DNA of 22,476 nt from assembly GCA_028869035.1 (NCBI GenBank), contig JAGWTL010000007.1, positions 1-22,476 on the forward strand, read 5' to 3'. Source of the DNA: Burkholderiales bacterium (lineage in GTDB: Bacteria; Pseudomonadota; Gammaproteobacteria; Burkholderiales; Burkholderiaceae_C). Positions 1 to 6,871 of the stretch are shown one piece after another (the first letter of the stretch is position 1; each line of letters starts with the position of its first letter). Both the position numbers and the translations under genes were made by a program. The notes under the pieces were generated by a model. The model was not told where the DNA came from. It saw only the letters and a list, made by a program, of their open reading frames with translations, and did no database searches.

Positions 1-2
1 TG

Positions 3-563
3 TTCTTGAAATGGGTAAAGATATTTCAAGAACAACGTAAGCAAAAGGAGGCGTCGGAACCAGCTGCCGAAAAAGTTGCTGAGGGTACGGGAGGCGTTTC
101 CAATGACTATCGTGACGAAGTGCTTGATGTGCTTTTGTCTCTTCCACCGGCTGGTTTCGAGCGACTCTCACAGCGTTTGCTTCGAGAGGCTGGCTTTACT
201 CAGGTTGTGGTCACTGGTCAAAGCGGCGATGGGGGAATTGACGGCTTCGGGATCCTGCAGGTTAACCCGCTAGTCTCTTTCAAGGTTTTATTTCAGTGCA
301 AGCGCTACGCAAAGTCAGTCGCACCATCTCAAGTGCGCGACTTCCGAGGCGCGATGTCTGGGCGTGCTGACAAAGGAATCGTCATTACCACCGGTACGTT
401 TACTGCAGAAGCAAGACGCGAAGCCACACGTGATGGGGCACCACCTATCGAACTAATCGATGGCGAGAAACTGATTGATATGCTCGAACGATTTGAGCTT
501 GGACTTAATCCAGTCACGACATACGAACTGGATAACTCCTTCTTCAATGAGTTCAAGGCTTAA
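3..563 (+). CDS. Mrr-type restriction endonuclease, C-terminal part (5' end outside window)
   Basis: The frame is open from the left edge, so the protein is probably cut by the window; a TTG at 6 is the first usable start but has no visible ribosome site. About 185 residues are seen. Counting from that TTG, residues 36-165 match the Mrr_cat fold of the PD-(D/E)xK superfamily: a helical F-E-x-L segment at 51-60, GDGGIDG at 74-80 with Asp79 as a metal ligand, and FQCKRY at 96-101, giving the Q-x-K catalytic pair Gln97/Lys99. Known Mrr proteins are about 300 aa with an N-terminal winged helix that cleave methylated DNA, so roughly the N-terminal third would be missing here. Its base composition is visibly less GC-rich than everything downstream, which suggests acquisition by transfer. 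It may be a complete gene continuing leftward or a remnant; that cannot be decided from this window. Confidence 0.85.
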   Translation, partial: FLKWVKIFQEQRKQKEASEPAAEKVAEGTGGVSNDYRDEVLDVLLSLPPAGFERLSQRLLREAGFTQVVVTGQSGDGGIDGFGILQVNPLVSFKVLFQCKRYAKSVAPSQVRDFRGAMSGRADKGIVITTGTFTAEARREATRDGAPPIELIDGEKLIDMLERFELGLNPVTTYELDNSFFNEFKA

Positions 564-632
564 GGGTTTCCTCGATAACCAGGTCGGGGAACAGGGAACG
601 ATAAAATCGCATCACAGCCTCCGGAGCCCGTC

Positions 633-863
633 ATGACCCAACTTCTTGCCGAACTTTCCGCCCGCGCGCAAGCGCTGGCACCCGAAGAGCGTGCACGTCT
701 GGCAGAGGAGTTGCTGGCCAGCCTCGCGCCGCAGGATGCGGCCGTGGAAGCGGCGTGGGATGAGGAGTTGCGGCAACGCATCGAGGAAGTCGAGCGCGGC
801 GCCGTGGCTCTGAAGCCTGCCGACCAGGTCTATGCCCGGGTGCGCCAGGCCCTGCGTTCGTGA
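633..863 (+). CDS. Addiction-module antitoxin component (TIGR02574/Unstab_antitox-like)
   Basis: This 76-residue acidic, helical protein has the pattern of the putative addiction module component family: an N-terminal LxxLSARAQALAPEERARL segment, then an LLASL stretch, a W-x-x-E region near residues 46-49, and a C-terminal helix. Members of the family bind and neutralise a RelE/ParE-type toxin encoded immediately downstream, and usually repress their own operon. A GGAG ribosome site lies six bases before the ATG. The stop codon overlaps the GTG start of the toxin reading frame (GTGA at 860-863), the usual translational coupling. The toxin frame is broken (see the entry at 860-1152), so this antitoxin may now be an orphan. 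Base composition is close to that of the chromosome, unlike the preceding restriction gene. Confidence 0.85.
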   Translation: MTQLLAELSARAQALAPEERARLAEELLASLAPQDAAVEAAWDEELRQRIEEVERGAVALKPADQVYARVRQALRS

Positions 864-1152
864 CCTTGCCGGTCTTCCATCCGGCGGCCGAGGTTGAGCT
901 GCTGGAGCAGGCGCTCTTTACGAGCAACGCAGCCCGGGCCTGGGCGCACGCTTTGCAGATCAAGTCGAAGCCGCCGTGCAACTCGCTTTTCTGATGCCGG
1001 GTATTGGCAGTCCCTACCTGCATGGAAACCGGCTGGTATTTCCGAAAGACTTTCCGCATTCGGTGGTCTATCAGCAGCAGGCCGAAGTCATCGTGATCCT
1101 GGCCGTGGCGCCTTTCCGTCGAAAGCCGGCTTACTGGAAGATGCGGCAATAG
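860..1152 (+). pseudogene. ParE/RelE-family toxin, frameshifted
   Basis: A GTG start at 860 overlaps the antitoxin stop. The first 17 codons read as the start of a ParE-type toxin (TLPVFHPAAEVELLEQA). That frame then goes off-family and stops at 992-994. The homologous sequence resumes in another frame from GCT at 913: LYEQRSPGLGARFADQVEAA, then RLVFPKDFPHSVVYQ, and a C-terminal AVAPFRRKPAYWKMRQ ending at TAG 1150-1152. This reproduces the family layout (Y-E-x-R-S-P-G-L-G, F-P-x-x-x-x-Y, R-x-P-x-Y-W-x-x-R). One base appears to be missing at about 911-913. I see no slippery heptamer, so programmed frameshifting is unlikely. The intact protein would be about 97 aa. It is either a real inactivating mutation or a sequencing error. 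Confidence 0.8.
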
Positions 1153-1183
1153 CCCATGCTTCAGGGATCCAGCGTGGGCGTTT

Positions 1184-2215
1184 TCAGGCCACCCGGTGGT
1201 ACCAGAACATCGACAGCCCCGCGCCCGCCAGCATGAACACCGCGGCCAGCAGGGCCAGCAGGGCCGAGACTTCGGTTTCCTTCTTCTCCACGCTCAGGCG
1301 TGAACTCAGCGTCTCGTAGACCTTCTTCAGGTCTTCGGCCGTGGCGGCGTGGAAGTACTCGCCCTGGGTGCGCAGGGCGATCGCCTTGAGGGTCTCCTCG
1401 TCCAGGCGCACGTGCATGGACCAGCCTTCGAAGCCTATGGTCTCGCCGTTCACCGTGCCCACGCCCACCGTGTAGATGCGCACGCCGCGGTCGGCGGCCA
1501 GCTTGGCGGCTTCCATCGAATCGATGCCCGTGGTGCGCTGGCCGTCGGTCAGCAGGATGATGGCGGCCGAGCCGTAGGAGCCCGGGGCCACGGGCTGGAA
1601 TTCCTTGATGCCGGTCGACTGGTCCAGCGAGACGCCGCTCGCGCGGCCGTAGGTCATGTTGCCGATGTCGATGCCCGCATCCGGAAACAGCGTGGCCAGC
1701 GAGAGCACGATGCCGTTGCCGATGGCCGTGCCGCGCTGCAGCTGGAAGCGCTCGATGGCCGAGAGCAGGTCTTCGCGGTTGTGCGTGGGGATCTGCGCGA
1801 CCTGGGCCGAGCCGGCAAAGGCCACGATGCCCACCTTCACATGGCGCGGCAGCTCGGCCAGGAAGGCCTTGGCCGCGTTCTGCGAGGCCTCCAGCCGGTT
1901 GGGCAGCACGTCGGCCGCGCGCATGCTGCCCGAGACGTCCATGGCCAGCATGATGGTTTCCTGCTGCGTGGGCAGCATGACGACAGCCAGCGGCCGGGCC
2001 GCCGCCAGCAGCAGGGCCGAGATGGCCAGCAGGAAGAGGGCCGGAGGCAGATGGCGCCGCCAGTGGCTCTGGCTGCCCATGGCCTGCCTGACCAGGCCCA
2101 GGCTGGCGTAACGCACCACGAGCTTGCGCCTGCGCCGCAGCAGCCACAGGTAGAACAACACCAGCAGCGGAAGCAGCAACAGCAGCGCCAGCATATGGGG
2201 CCAGAGGAAATTCAT
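1184..2215 (-). CDS. VWA-domain membrane protein, BatA-like
   Basis: The 343-aa protein has an N-terminal membrane segment at residues 8-26 followed by an Arg-rich stop, a second at 58-80, a von Willebrand factor A domain at about 86-300, and a C-terminal membrane segment at about 318-338. The metal-ion-dependent adhesion site is complete: D93-x-S95-x-S97 (DVSGSM), Thr163 in RGTAIG, and Asp224 in LLTDGQ. This is the BatA layout of the MoxR-associated cluster, in which the VWA domain is thought to act in periplasmic or membrane protein complexes, with a MoxR ATPase acting as chaperone. Its ATG overlaps the DUF58 stop (ATGA) and has a strong GGAGG site seven bases upstream, so it is the last gene of a three-gene unit. 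BatB, TPR and BatD genes that often follow are absent. It converges on the broken toxin gene, 31 bp away, with no obvious terminator between. Confidence 0.92.
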   Translation of the reverse strand: MNFLWPHMLALLLLLPLLVLFYLWLLRRRRKLVVRYASLGLVRQAMGSQSHWRRHLPPALFLLAISALLLAAARPLAVVMLPTQQETIMLAMDVSGSMRAADVLPNRLEASQNAAKAFLAELPRHVKVGIVAFAGSAQVAQIPTHNREDLLSAIERFQLQRGTAIGNGIVLSLATLFPDAGIDIGNMTYGRASGVSLDQSTGIKEFQPVAPGSYGSAAIILLTDGQRTTGIDSMEAAKLAADRGVRIYTVGVGTVNGETIGFEGWSMHVRLDEETLKAIALRTQGEYFHAATAEDLKKVYETLSSRLSVEKKETEVSALLALLAAVFMLAGAGLSMFWYHRVA

Positions 2216-3282
2216 GGGGAGACCTCCGCAGGCGTGCTGCGCACCAGCCGCAGATGGGCCGGCGGCGGGGCTGAGCGTGAGCGGCTGCGCTGGCGGCGCA
2301 GCTCGGCGAAGCGCAGGAGGGCGGGCACCAGCGCCTCGCCGGTGGCCAGCTCCAGCGCGTCCACCCCGGCGCGTGAGAGCGTCAGTCTTAGGGCCTCCTC
2401 GCGCTGCGTGGCCAGCTGCGCGAAGCGGGCGCGAAAGCCCGGGTCGTGCGTGTCCACCAGCAGCTGTTCGCCGGTTTCGGCATCAACCATGGGCAGCAGG
2501 CCCAGATCGGGCAGCGCCTGTTCCAGCGGGTCGTAGAGGCGCACGGCCAGCACCTCGTGGCGCAGGGCCAGGCGGGCCAGCGGCTGTTCCCAGCCGGCTT
2601 CGCTGATGAAGTCCGAGAGCACGAAGACCGTGCTGCGCCGGCGTATCAGCGCGGCGCTGTGTTGCAGCAGGTCCTGCAGGCGCGTGACGCCGGGGTAGCT
2701 GTCTTCCTGCGCGGCCGGGGCTTGCAGGCGTTGCAGCAGCTGCAGCACATGGCGCCGCCCGCTGCCCGGCGGCAGCACGGCCTGGATGCCGCCGTTGTAG
2801 AACACGGCGCCCACGCGGTTGCCGTGGCGCGTGAGCAGACGCGCGAGCACGGCCACGAAGTCGGCCAGCACCTCGCGCTTGGCGCGCTCGCCCGAGCCGA
2901 AATCCACCGAGGGGCTGAGGTCCAGCAGGAACCAGGCGCTCATCTCGCGGTCTTCGGTGTAGACGCGCACGTGCGGCGCCTGCAGCCGGGCGGTGACGTT
3001 CCAGTCGATGTGGCGCACATCGTCGCCGGGCTGGTACTCGCGCAGATCGGCCAGGTCCAGGCCGGCGCCGCGCAGCAGGCTGCGGTAGTCGCCCTGCAAG
3101 AAGCCGTCCAGGCGGCGCAGCACAGTCCACTCGAGCCGGCGCAGGGTTTGTTCGGCAGTGCCCGATCCGGATGCCGTTCGTGCTGAGCCTGTCGAAGCGC
3201 TCGCACGGTCTTCGACAGGCCTGCCCTGAGCCGGATCGAAGGGCTCAGACCGAACGGGATTTCGATCAGGACCGAGCTTCAT
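2212..3282 (-). CDS. DUF58 domain protein with repeat-derived N-terminus
   Basis: I place the start at ATG 3282, one base after the moxR stop, because AAGGTGG lies at a suitable distance upstream. An in-frame ATG at 3303 inside moxR would add seven residues. The product is 356 aa. The DUF58 signature YQPGDDVRHIDWNVTAR sits at residues 83-99. The following part has a degenerate VWA-like fold (LLDLSPSVDFG, then VFVLSDF), the usual arrangement in DUF58 proteins. DUF58 proteins accompany MoxR ATPases and VWA proteins; their biochemical role is not established. Residues 9-36 (SEPFDPAQGRPVEDRAS and flanks) are translated from a palindromic repeat at 3174-3257, so they are probably disordered and not ancestral. 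The last codons overlap the BatA-like gene. Confidence 0.9.
   Translation of the reverse strand: MKLGPDRNPVRSEPFDPAQGRPVEDRASASTGSARTASGSGTAEQTLRRLEWTVLRRLDGFLQGDYRSLLRGAGLDLADLREYQPGDDVRHIDWNVTARLQAPHVRVYTEDREMSAWFLLDLSPSVDFGSGERAKREVLADFVAVLARLLTRHGNRVGAVFYNGGIQAVLPPGSGRRHVLQLLQRLQAPAAQEDSYPGVTRLQDLLQHSAALIRRRSTVFVLSDFISEAGWEQPLARLALRHEVLAVRLYDPLEQALPDLGLLPMVDAETGEQLLVDTHDPGFRARFAQLATQREEALRLTLSRAGVDALELATGEALVPALLRFAELRRQRSRSRSAPPPAHLRLVRSTPAEVSP
3174..3257. repeat. Palindromic interspersed repeat inside the DUF58 gene
   Basis: The element is bounded by CCGTTCG and CGAACGG and contains a perfect 10-bp inverted repeat, CCTGTCGAAG (3188-3197) and CTTCGACAGG (3210-3219). A second copy with the same outer ends and core lies at 20240-20317. 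From memory, GAGCCTGTCGAAG-type palindromes are widespread interspersed repeats in Burkholderiales and other proteobacteria; that was not checked. Here it is read in frame as protein. Confidence 0.85.
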
Positions 3283-3283
3283 T

Positions 3284-4285
3284 TCAGGCCACCTTTTCCT
3301 CATGCTCCAGCACCTTGGCCGGCAGGGGCACGTGCGCCATGAACCAGGTGATCAGCGCGTCGGCGTCCAGCCCTTCGGACAGGGCTTCGTAAGACAGCAC
3401 CAGGCGGTGCCGCAGCACGTCGTGCACGAGATCGCCCACGTCCTCGGGCAGGGCGTAGCCGCGCCCGCGCAGCAGGGCCAGGGCGCGGGCGCCCTCGATC
3501 AGGCTGATGGTGGCGCGCGGGCTGGCGCCGTAGCTCAGGTAAGGCGTCAGGTCCTTGAGGCCGGCGCGCACGGGTTCGCGCGTGGCGGCCACGAGCTTCA
3601 CGGCGTACTGCACCAGGGCCGGGTCCACATAGACCTCGCGGCAATGGCGCTGCAGCGTGGCGAGTTGCTCCGTCGTGCTGACCGCAGTCACGGCCACGGC
3701 GGCACCGGTGACCCGTTGCACGATGACGAACTCCTCTTCCTCGCTGGGGTAGTCCACCTTCACCTTGAACATGAAACGGTCCACCTGCGCCTCGGGCAGG
3801 GGGTAGGTGCCCTCGGTCTCGATGGGGTTCTGCGTGGCCATGACCACAAAGGGCGCGGGCACCGGGTAGCTGGTGCCGGCGATGGTCACCTGGTGTTCCT
3901 GCATCACCTCCAGCAGCGCGCTCTGCACCTTGGCCGGCGCGCGGTTGATCTCGTCGGCCAGCAGCAGATTGGCGAAGACCGGGCCCAGCGCGGTGCTGAA
4001 CTCGCCGCTTTTCTGGTTGTAGATGCGTGTGCCCACCAGGTCGGCAGGCACCAGGTCGGGCGTGAACTGGATGCGGCGGAACTGCCCCTGCACCACCTGG
4101 GCCAGGGTCTTGATGGTGAGCGTCTTGGCCAGGCCGGGCACGCCTTCGACCAGCAGGTGGCCCTGGGCCAGCAGCGCCACCATGACACGCTCCAGGAAAC
4201 GGTCCTGCCCGACCACCACGCGCTTGACCTCGTAGAGGATCTGTTCCATCAGGCGGGCCGTGTCGGCGGTGGATGAGTTGCTCAT
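3284..4285 (-). CDS. MoxR family AAA+ ATPase
   Basis: This 333-aa protein is full length for the MoxR family. Walker A is GVPGLAKT at residues 48-55. Walker B is LLLADEINRA at 107-116, with the NRAP extension typical of MoxR. Sensor 1 is ATQNP at 150-154, followed by the PLPEAQVDRF helix carrying the likely arginine finger. A C-terminal AAA lid domain covers about 230-325. MoxR proteins are cytoplasmic chaperone-like ATPases that help mature VWA-containing partners. Here the next two genes are DUF58 and a VWA protein, spaced by one base and by a four-base overlap, so a single transcript and a functional complex are likely. A purine-rich AAAGGGG site precedes the ATG. The region upstream is filled by a long hairpin repeat, so the promoter may lie farther upstream, before the protease gene, or in the short gap at 4286-4307. 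Confidence 0.95.
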   Translation of the reverse strand: MSNSSTADTARLMEQILYEVKRVVVGQDRFLERVMVALLAQGHLLVEGVPGLAKTLTIKTLAQVVQGQFRRIQFTPDLVPADLVGTRIYNQKSGEFSTALGPVFANLLLADEINRAPAKVQSALLEVMQEHQVTIAGTSYPVPAPFVVMATQNPIETEGTYPLPEAQVDRFMFKVKVDYPSEEEEFVIVQRVTGAAVAVTAVSTTEQLATLQRHCREVYVDPALVQYAVKLVAATREPVRAGLKDLTPYLSYGASPRATISLIEGARALALLRGRGYALPEDVGDLVHDVLRHRLVLSYEALSEGLDADALITWFMAHVPLPAKVLEHEEKVA

Positions 4286-4307
4286 GGTTCCCCTTTCTGG
4301 TGGAGGC

Positions 4308-4426
4308 GGATGACGAAATGATCTCCTTGCCGCGCAAGATCGATGACGCGGCTGCGCCGCATGACGGTAGTCGTCATGGCGCGCAGCGCCGTCATCGAAG
4401 CCGCAGGCAAGGTCATTTCGTCATCC
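4308..4426. repeat. Long imperfect hairpin repeat between protease and moxR
   Basis: The ends form a perfect 14-bp inverted repeat, GGATGACGAAATGA (4308-4321) and TCATTTCGTCATCC (4413-4426), extended by CCTTGCC and GGCAAGG after small bulges. The inner part again folds on itself: CGATGACG (4341-4348) with CGTCATCG (4390-4397), a GC-rich imperfect middle, and ATGACG (4361-4366) with CGTCAT (4372-4377) around a five-base loop. The whole 119 bp is therefore essentially one large stem. It begins directly at the protease stop codon. It may be a MITE-like or REP-like element and may also act as a terminator or processing site before moxR. There is no T-run next to it. Confidence 0.85.
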
Positions 4427-5326
4427 TCAAAACGGGTGCATGCCGACGGCCGCGGCCGCGTTTTCGATGGGCACGGCGAAGCCGATGCCGATGAAGGTGC
4501 GCTGCTCGGAGGGATTGAGGATGGCGGTGACGATGCCCACCACCTCGCCGTCCATCGTGACCAGGGGGCCGCCCGAATTGCCGGGGTTGGCCGCCGCGTC
4601 GAACTGGATCAGGTTGCCGATCTGCTGCTTGCCTTCGGGCGAGCGGAAGCTGCGCCCGAGCCCGGAGACCACGCCGCTGGAAACCGAAGGCCCGATGCCG
4701 AAGGGGAAACCCACGGCCACCACGCCGTCACCCGGCTGCAGCTCGGCGGTGGAGCGCAGGGTGGCGGCCTTGAGATCGTCGGGCAGCTTCTGGGCCTGCA
4801 GCACGGCCAGGTCGTTGTGGATCTGCGCGCCCGTCATGAGCGCGGCGGAACGCGAGCCGTCGTGGAAGGTGAGTTCGATGCGGCTGGCGCCGGCCACCAC
4901 GTGCAGATTGGTGAGGATGACACCGCTGTCCACAATGACCACGCCACTGCCCAGGCCGTGGTCCTTCTCCTCCCCGTCCTTGTCCGTCACGAAGCCGGCG
5001 ACACGCACCAGCGAAGGGGCGACGGCGGCCGCCGCGCGCGCGGCCGGTGAGGGCAGGTTGGCCGTCTCCAGCGTCCTGAGCACGGCCGCATCGATGTCCT
5101 TCTGGGTCAGCTTGCGCTGCGCGGTGGCGGGCCACAGGGCCTGGGCCAGCAGCAGCAGCAGGGCGGCCAGGGCCAGCCAGCGCCAGTGCCGTTCCTGCCA
5201 ATGCGGCAGACGGATGCGCCGGTGGGAGCGGGGGGAGACGGGCGGGGGGCTGTCCGCAGCAGGCAAGACCGGGTCCGGCGCGGCGGGGCCACGCGGCGAA
5301 CGGCTGTACAGGGCAGGCTGGCGCAT
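4427..5326 (-). CDS. Trypsin-like serine protease (S1C/DegP type) without PDZ, membrane-anchored
   Basis: The chosen ATG at 5326 gives 299 aa and has a CGGGGG stretch just upstream; an in-frame start at 5380 would add 18 residues with no family support. The N-terminus is a Pro/Arg-rich cytoplasmic tail of about 48 residues, then one membrane helix at about 50-66, so the catalytic part probably faces the periplasm. The catalytic triad is His142 in LTNLHVVAGA, Asp172 in NDLAVL and Ser251 in NPGNSGGPL, the DegP/HtrA-like pattern. The protein ends about 48 residues after the active serine, so no PDZ domain is present, unlike DegP/DegS. It could be a regulatory or quality-control protease. It is on the same strand as moxR but separated by the hairpin repeat, and is transcribed divergently from the tatD-like gene. 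Confidence 0.92.
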   Translation of the reverse strand: MRQPALYSRSPRGPAAPDPVLPAADSPPPVSPRSHRRIRLPHWQERHWRWLALAALLLLLAQALWPATAQRKLTQKDIDAAVLRTLETANLPSPAARAAAAVAPSLVRVAGFVTDKDGEEKDHGLGSGVVIVDSGVILTNLHVVAGASRIELTFHDGSRSAALMTGAQIHNDLAVLQAQKLPDDLKAATLRSTAELQPGDGVVAVGFPFGIGPSVSSGVVSGLGRSFRSPEGKQQIGNLIQFDAAANPGNSGGPLVTMDGEVVGIVTAILNPSEQRTFIGIGFAVPIENAAAAVGMHPF

Positions 5327-5339
5327 GCGTACCCCCGGG

Positions 5340-5358
5340 GCTGTGCCACCGACACAGC
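5340..5358. other. Small hairpin in the divergent protease/TatD intergenic region
   Basis: A 6-bp perfect stem, GCTGTG (5340-5345) and CACAGC (5353-5358), with a seven-base loop lies 13 bases upstream of the protease ATG. It could be in the mRNA leader or be a small operator. The 117-bp gap at 5327-5443 must carry promoters for both directions. A T7 tract is present near 5390, but I cannot place -35 and -10 boxes with confidence. Confidence 0.35.
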
Positions 5359-5443
5359 GGCATCGGTGCAACGGTAGCACGGCTGGGCTTTTTTTGCATG
5401 CGCACCGGCCCGGGGTCGCTCAGCTTTCCGGCATCATGGTGCC

Positions 5444-6328
5444 ATGCAAGGCTGGATAGATACCCATTGCCACCTGGACGCTCCGGAATTCGCCGCCGAC
5501 GTGGTGGCGGTGCGTGCCCGCGCACGAGAACGGGGCGTGGTCCACTGCGTGCTGCCGGCCGTGCAGGTGGCGGATTTCGACGACGTGCGCCGCCTGGCCC
5601 GTGCATCCGGTGACAGCTATGCCCTGGGCATCCACCCGCTTTACGTGAAAGACGCGCTGGACGGCGACCTGGCCCGGCTGGACACAGCCCTGGCCGCGCA
5701 CCGTGACGACCCGCGCCTGGTGGCGGTGGGCGAGATCGGTCTGGACTACTTCGTGCCCGAGCTCTGCGCATCACCTTTGCGCGAGCGGCAGGAACATTTC
5801 TACGTGGAGCAGCTCAGGCTGGCGCGCAAACACGGCCTGCCCGTGATCCTGCACGTGCGCCGCTCGGCCGACATGCTGCTCAAGGGCTTGCGTGCGGTGG
5901 CGAAAGAGGTGACGCCCGGGGCGGGTGTGGACGGGCACCGCTGGCGCGGCATCGCCCATGCCTTCAACGGCAGCCTGCAGCAGGCGCAGGCTTTCATAGC
6001 CCAGGGGTTTAAGCTGGGCTTCGGCGGGGCGCTGACCTACGAGCGCGCGCAGAACCTGCGTCGCCTGGCCACCGAACTACCCCTTGATGCCATCGTGCTG
6101 GAAACCGACGCACCCGACATGCCGCCGCACTGGCTGTACACGACGGCGGAGCAGCGTTCGGCGGGACAGGCGCAGGGGCGCAACGAGCCGGGCGAGTTGC
6201 CGCGGATTGCACAAGAACTGGCGGCTCTGCGACAGCTGGCCGGTGAAGAACTGGCTGCGGCCAGTCAACGCAACGCCTGTGCCGCCTTGCCGCGTCTGAC
6301 CGCGTTGATGGATCAACCAGGCGTATGA
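5444..6328 (+). CDS. TatD family metal-dependent hydrolase/DNase
   Basis: The 294-aa protein has the complete TatD metal site in a TIM barrel: HCHLD with His8/His10, Glu97 in VGEIGLDYF, His137 in ILHVRR, His172 in IAHAFNG, and Asp222 in LETDAPD. TatD-family enzymes are cytoplasmic metal-dependent nucleases (3'-5' exonuclease or AP endonuclease activity in studied members). I use the ATG at 5444; the ATG at 5436 is out of frame. The ribosome site is weak. The stop overlaps the next start (ATGA at 6325-6328), which couples it to a DNA-repair glycosylase. That pairing supports a role in DNA repair or nucleotide salvage. The Tat protein-export genes are not nearby; the family name is historical. 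Confidence 0.93.
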   Translation: MQGWIDTHCHLDAPEFAADVVAVRARARERGVVHCVLPAVQVADFDDVRRLARASGDSYALGIHPLYVKDALDGDLARLDTALAAHRDDPRLVAVGEIGLDYFVPELCASPLRERQEHFYVEQLRLARKHGLPVILHVRRSADMLLKGLRAVAKEVTPGAGVDGHRWRGIAHAFNGSLQQAQAFIAQGFKLGFGGALTYERAQNLRRLATELPLDAIVLETDAPDMPPHWLYTTAEQRSAGQAQGRNEPGELPRIAQELAALRQLAGEELAAASQRNACAALPRLTALMDQPGV

Positions 6329-6852
6329 GCGCAGCGATGGCCGAGCGCCTGCACGGCCTGCCGCCCATCGTCGGCCCCGACACCCGTCTGCTCATTCTCG
6401 GCAGTTTCCCGGGGGTGGCCTCGCTGCAGCGGCAGCAGTATTACGGGCACCCGCAGAACCATTTCTGGAAAATTCTCCAGGCCCTGTGGCCCGGGCATCC
6501 GGTGCCGGGGCCGGCGTCTTATGCGCAGCGCTGCGCCTGGTTGCTGGCCCATGGCCTGGGCGTCTGGGACGTGTACGCCAGTTGCGAACGCAGCGGCAGC
6601 CTGGACAGTGCCATCCGCAACGCCGAGGTCAACGATTTCTCCGCGCTCAGGGCGCAGTGCCCGCAGCTGCAGCTGATCGCGCACAACGGGGGCGAAAGTT
6701 TCCGGCACGCGAAGGCGGTGCGGGTGGCGCTGGGGGTGGAACACTTCCCTTTGATGAAGCTGCCGTCCACCAGCCCGGCCAATGCCAGCTGGAGCTTGGC
6801 CCGCAAACAGGAAGCCTGGCGAGCGGCCATGGTGCAGGCCGGCCTGCTGTGA
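6325..6852 (+). CDS. DNA-deoxyinosine glycosylase-like (UDG superfamily)
   Basis: The 175-aa protein matches the short UDG-superfamily branch that includes DNA-deoxyinosine/hypoxanthine glycosylases (family 6). Motif I is LILGSFPGVASLQRQQYY at residues 23-40, leading into GHPQNHFW at 41-48 with the conserved Asn45. The C-terminal motif is LPSTSPANA at 146-154. Such enzymes remove deaminated bases such as hypoxanthine from DNA. The start overlaps the stop of the TatD-like gene by four bases, so translation is probably coupled. An ATG five codons in is an alternative start. Substrate specificity cannot be read from sequence alone. G/T mismatch or uracil activity is a possible alternative. Confidence 0.85.
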   Translation: MSAAMAERLHGLPPIVGPDTRLLILGSFPGVASLQRQQYYGHPQNHFWKILQALWPGHPVPGPASYAQRCAWLLAHGLGVWDVYASCERSGSLDSAIRNAEVNDFSALRAQCPQLQLIAHNGGESFRHAKAVRVALGVEHFPLMKLPSTSPANASWSLARKQEAWRAAMVQAGLL

Positions 6853-6871
6853 CGGTGATAATCCATCGATC

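Noticed and set aside
905..925. Programmed frameshift in the toxin gene
   Set aside because: No slippery heptamer or following pseudoknot-like stem was seen; a one-base loss explains the data more simply.
5380..5400. T7 tract as a Rho-independent terminator in the protease/TatD gap
   Set aside because: No stable stem precedes it in the required orientation, and both flanking genes begin rather than end there.
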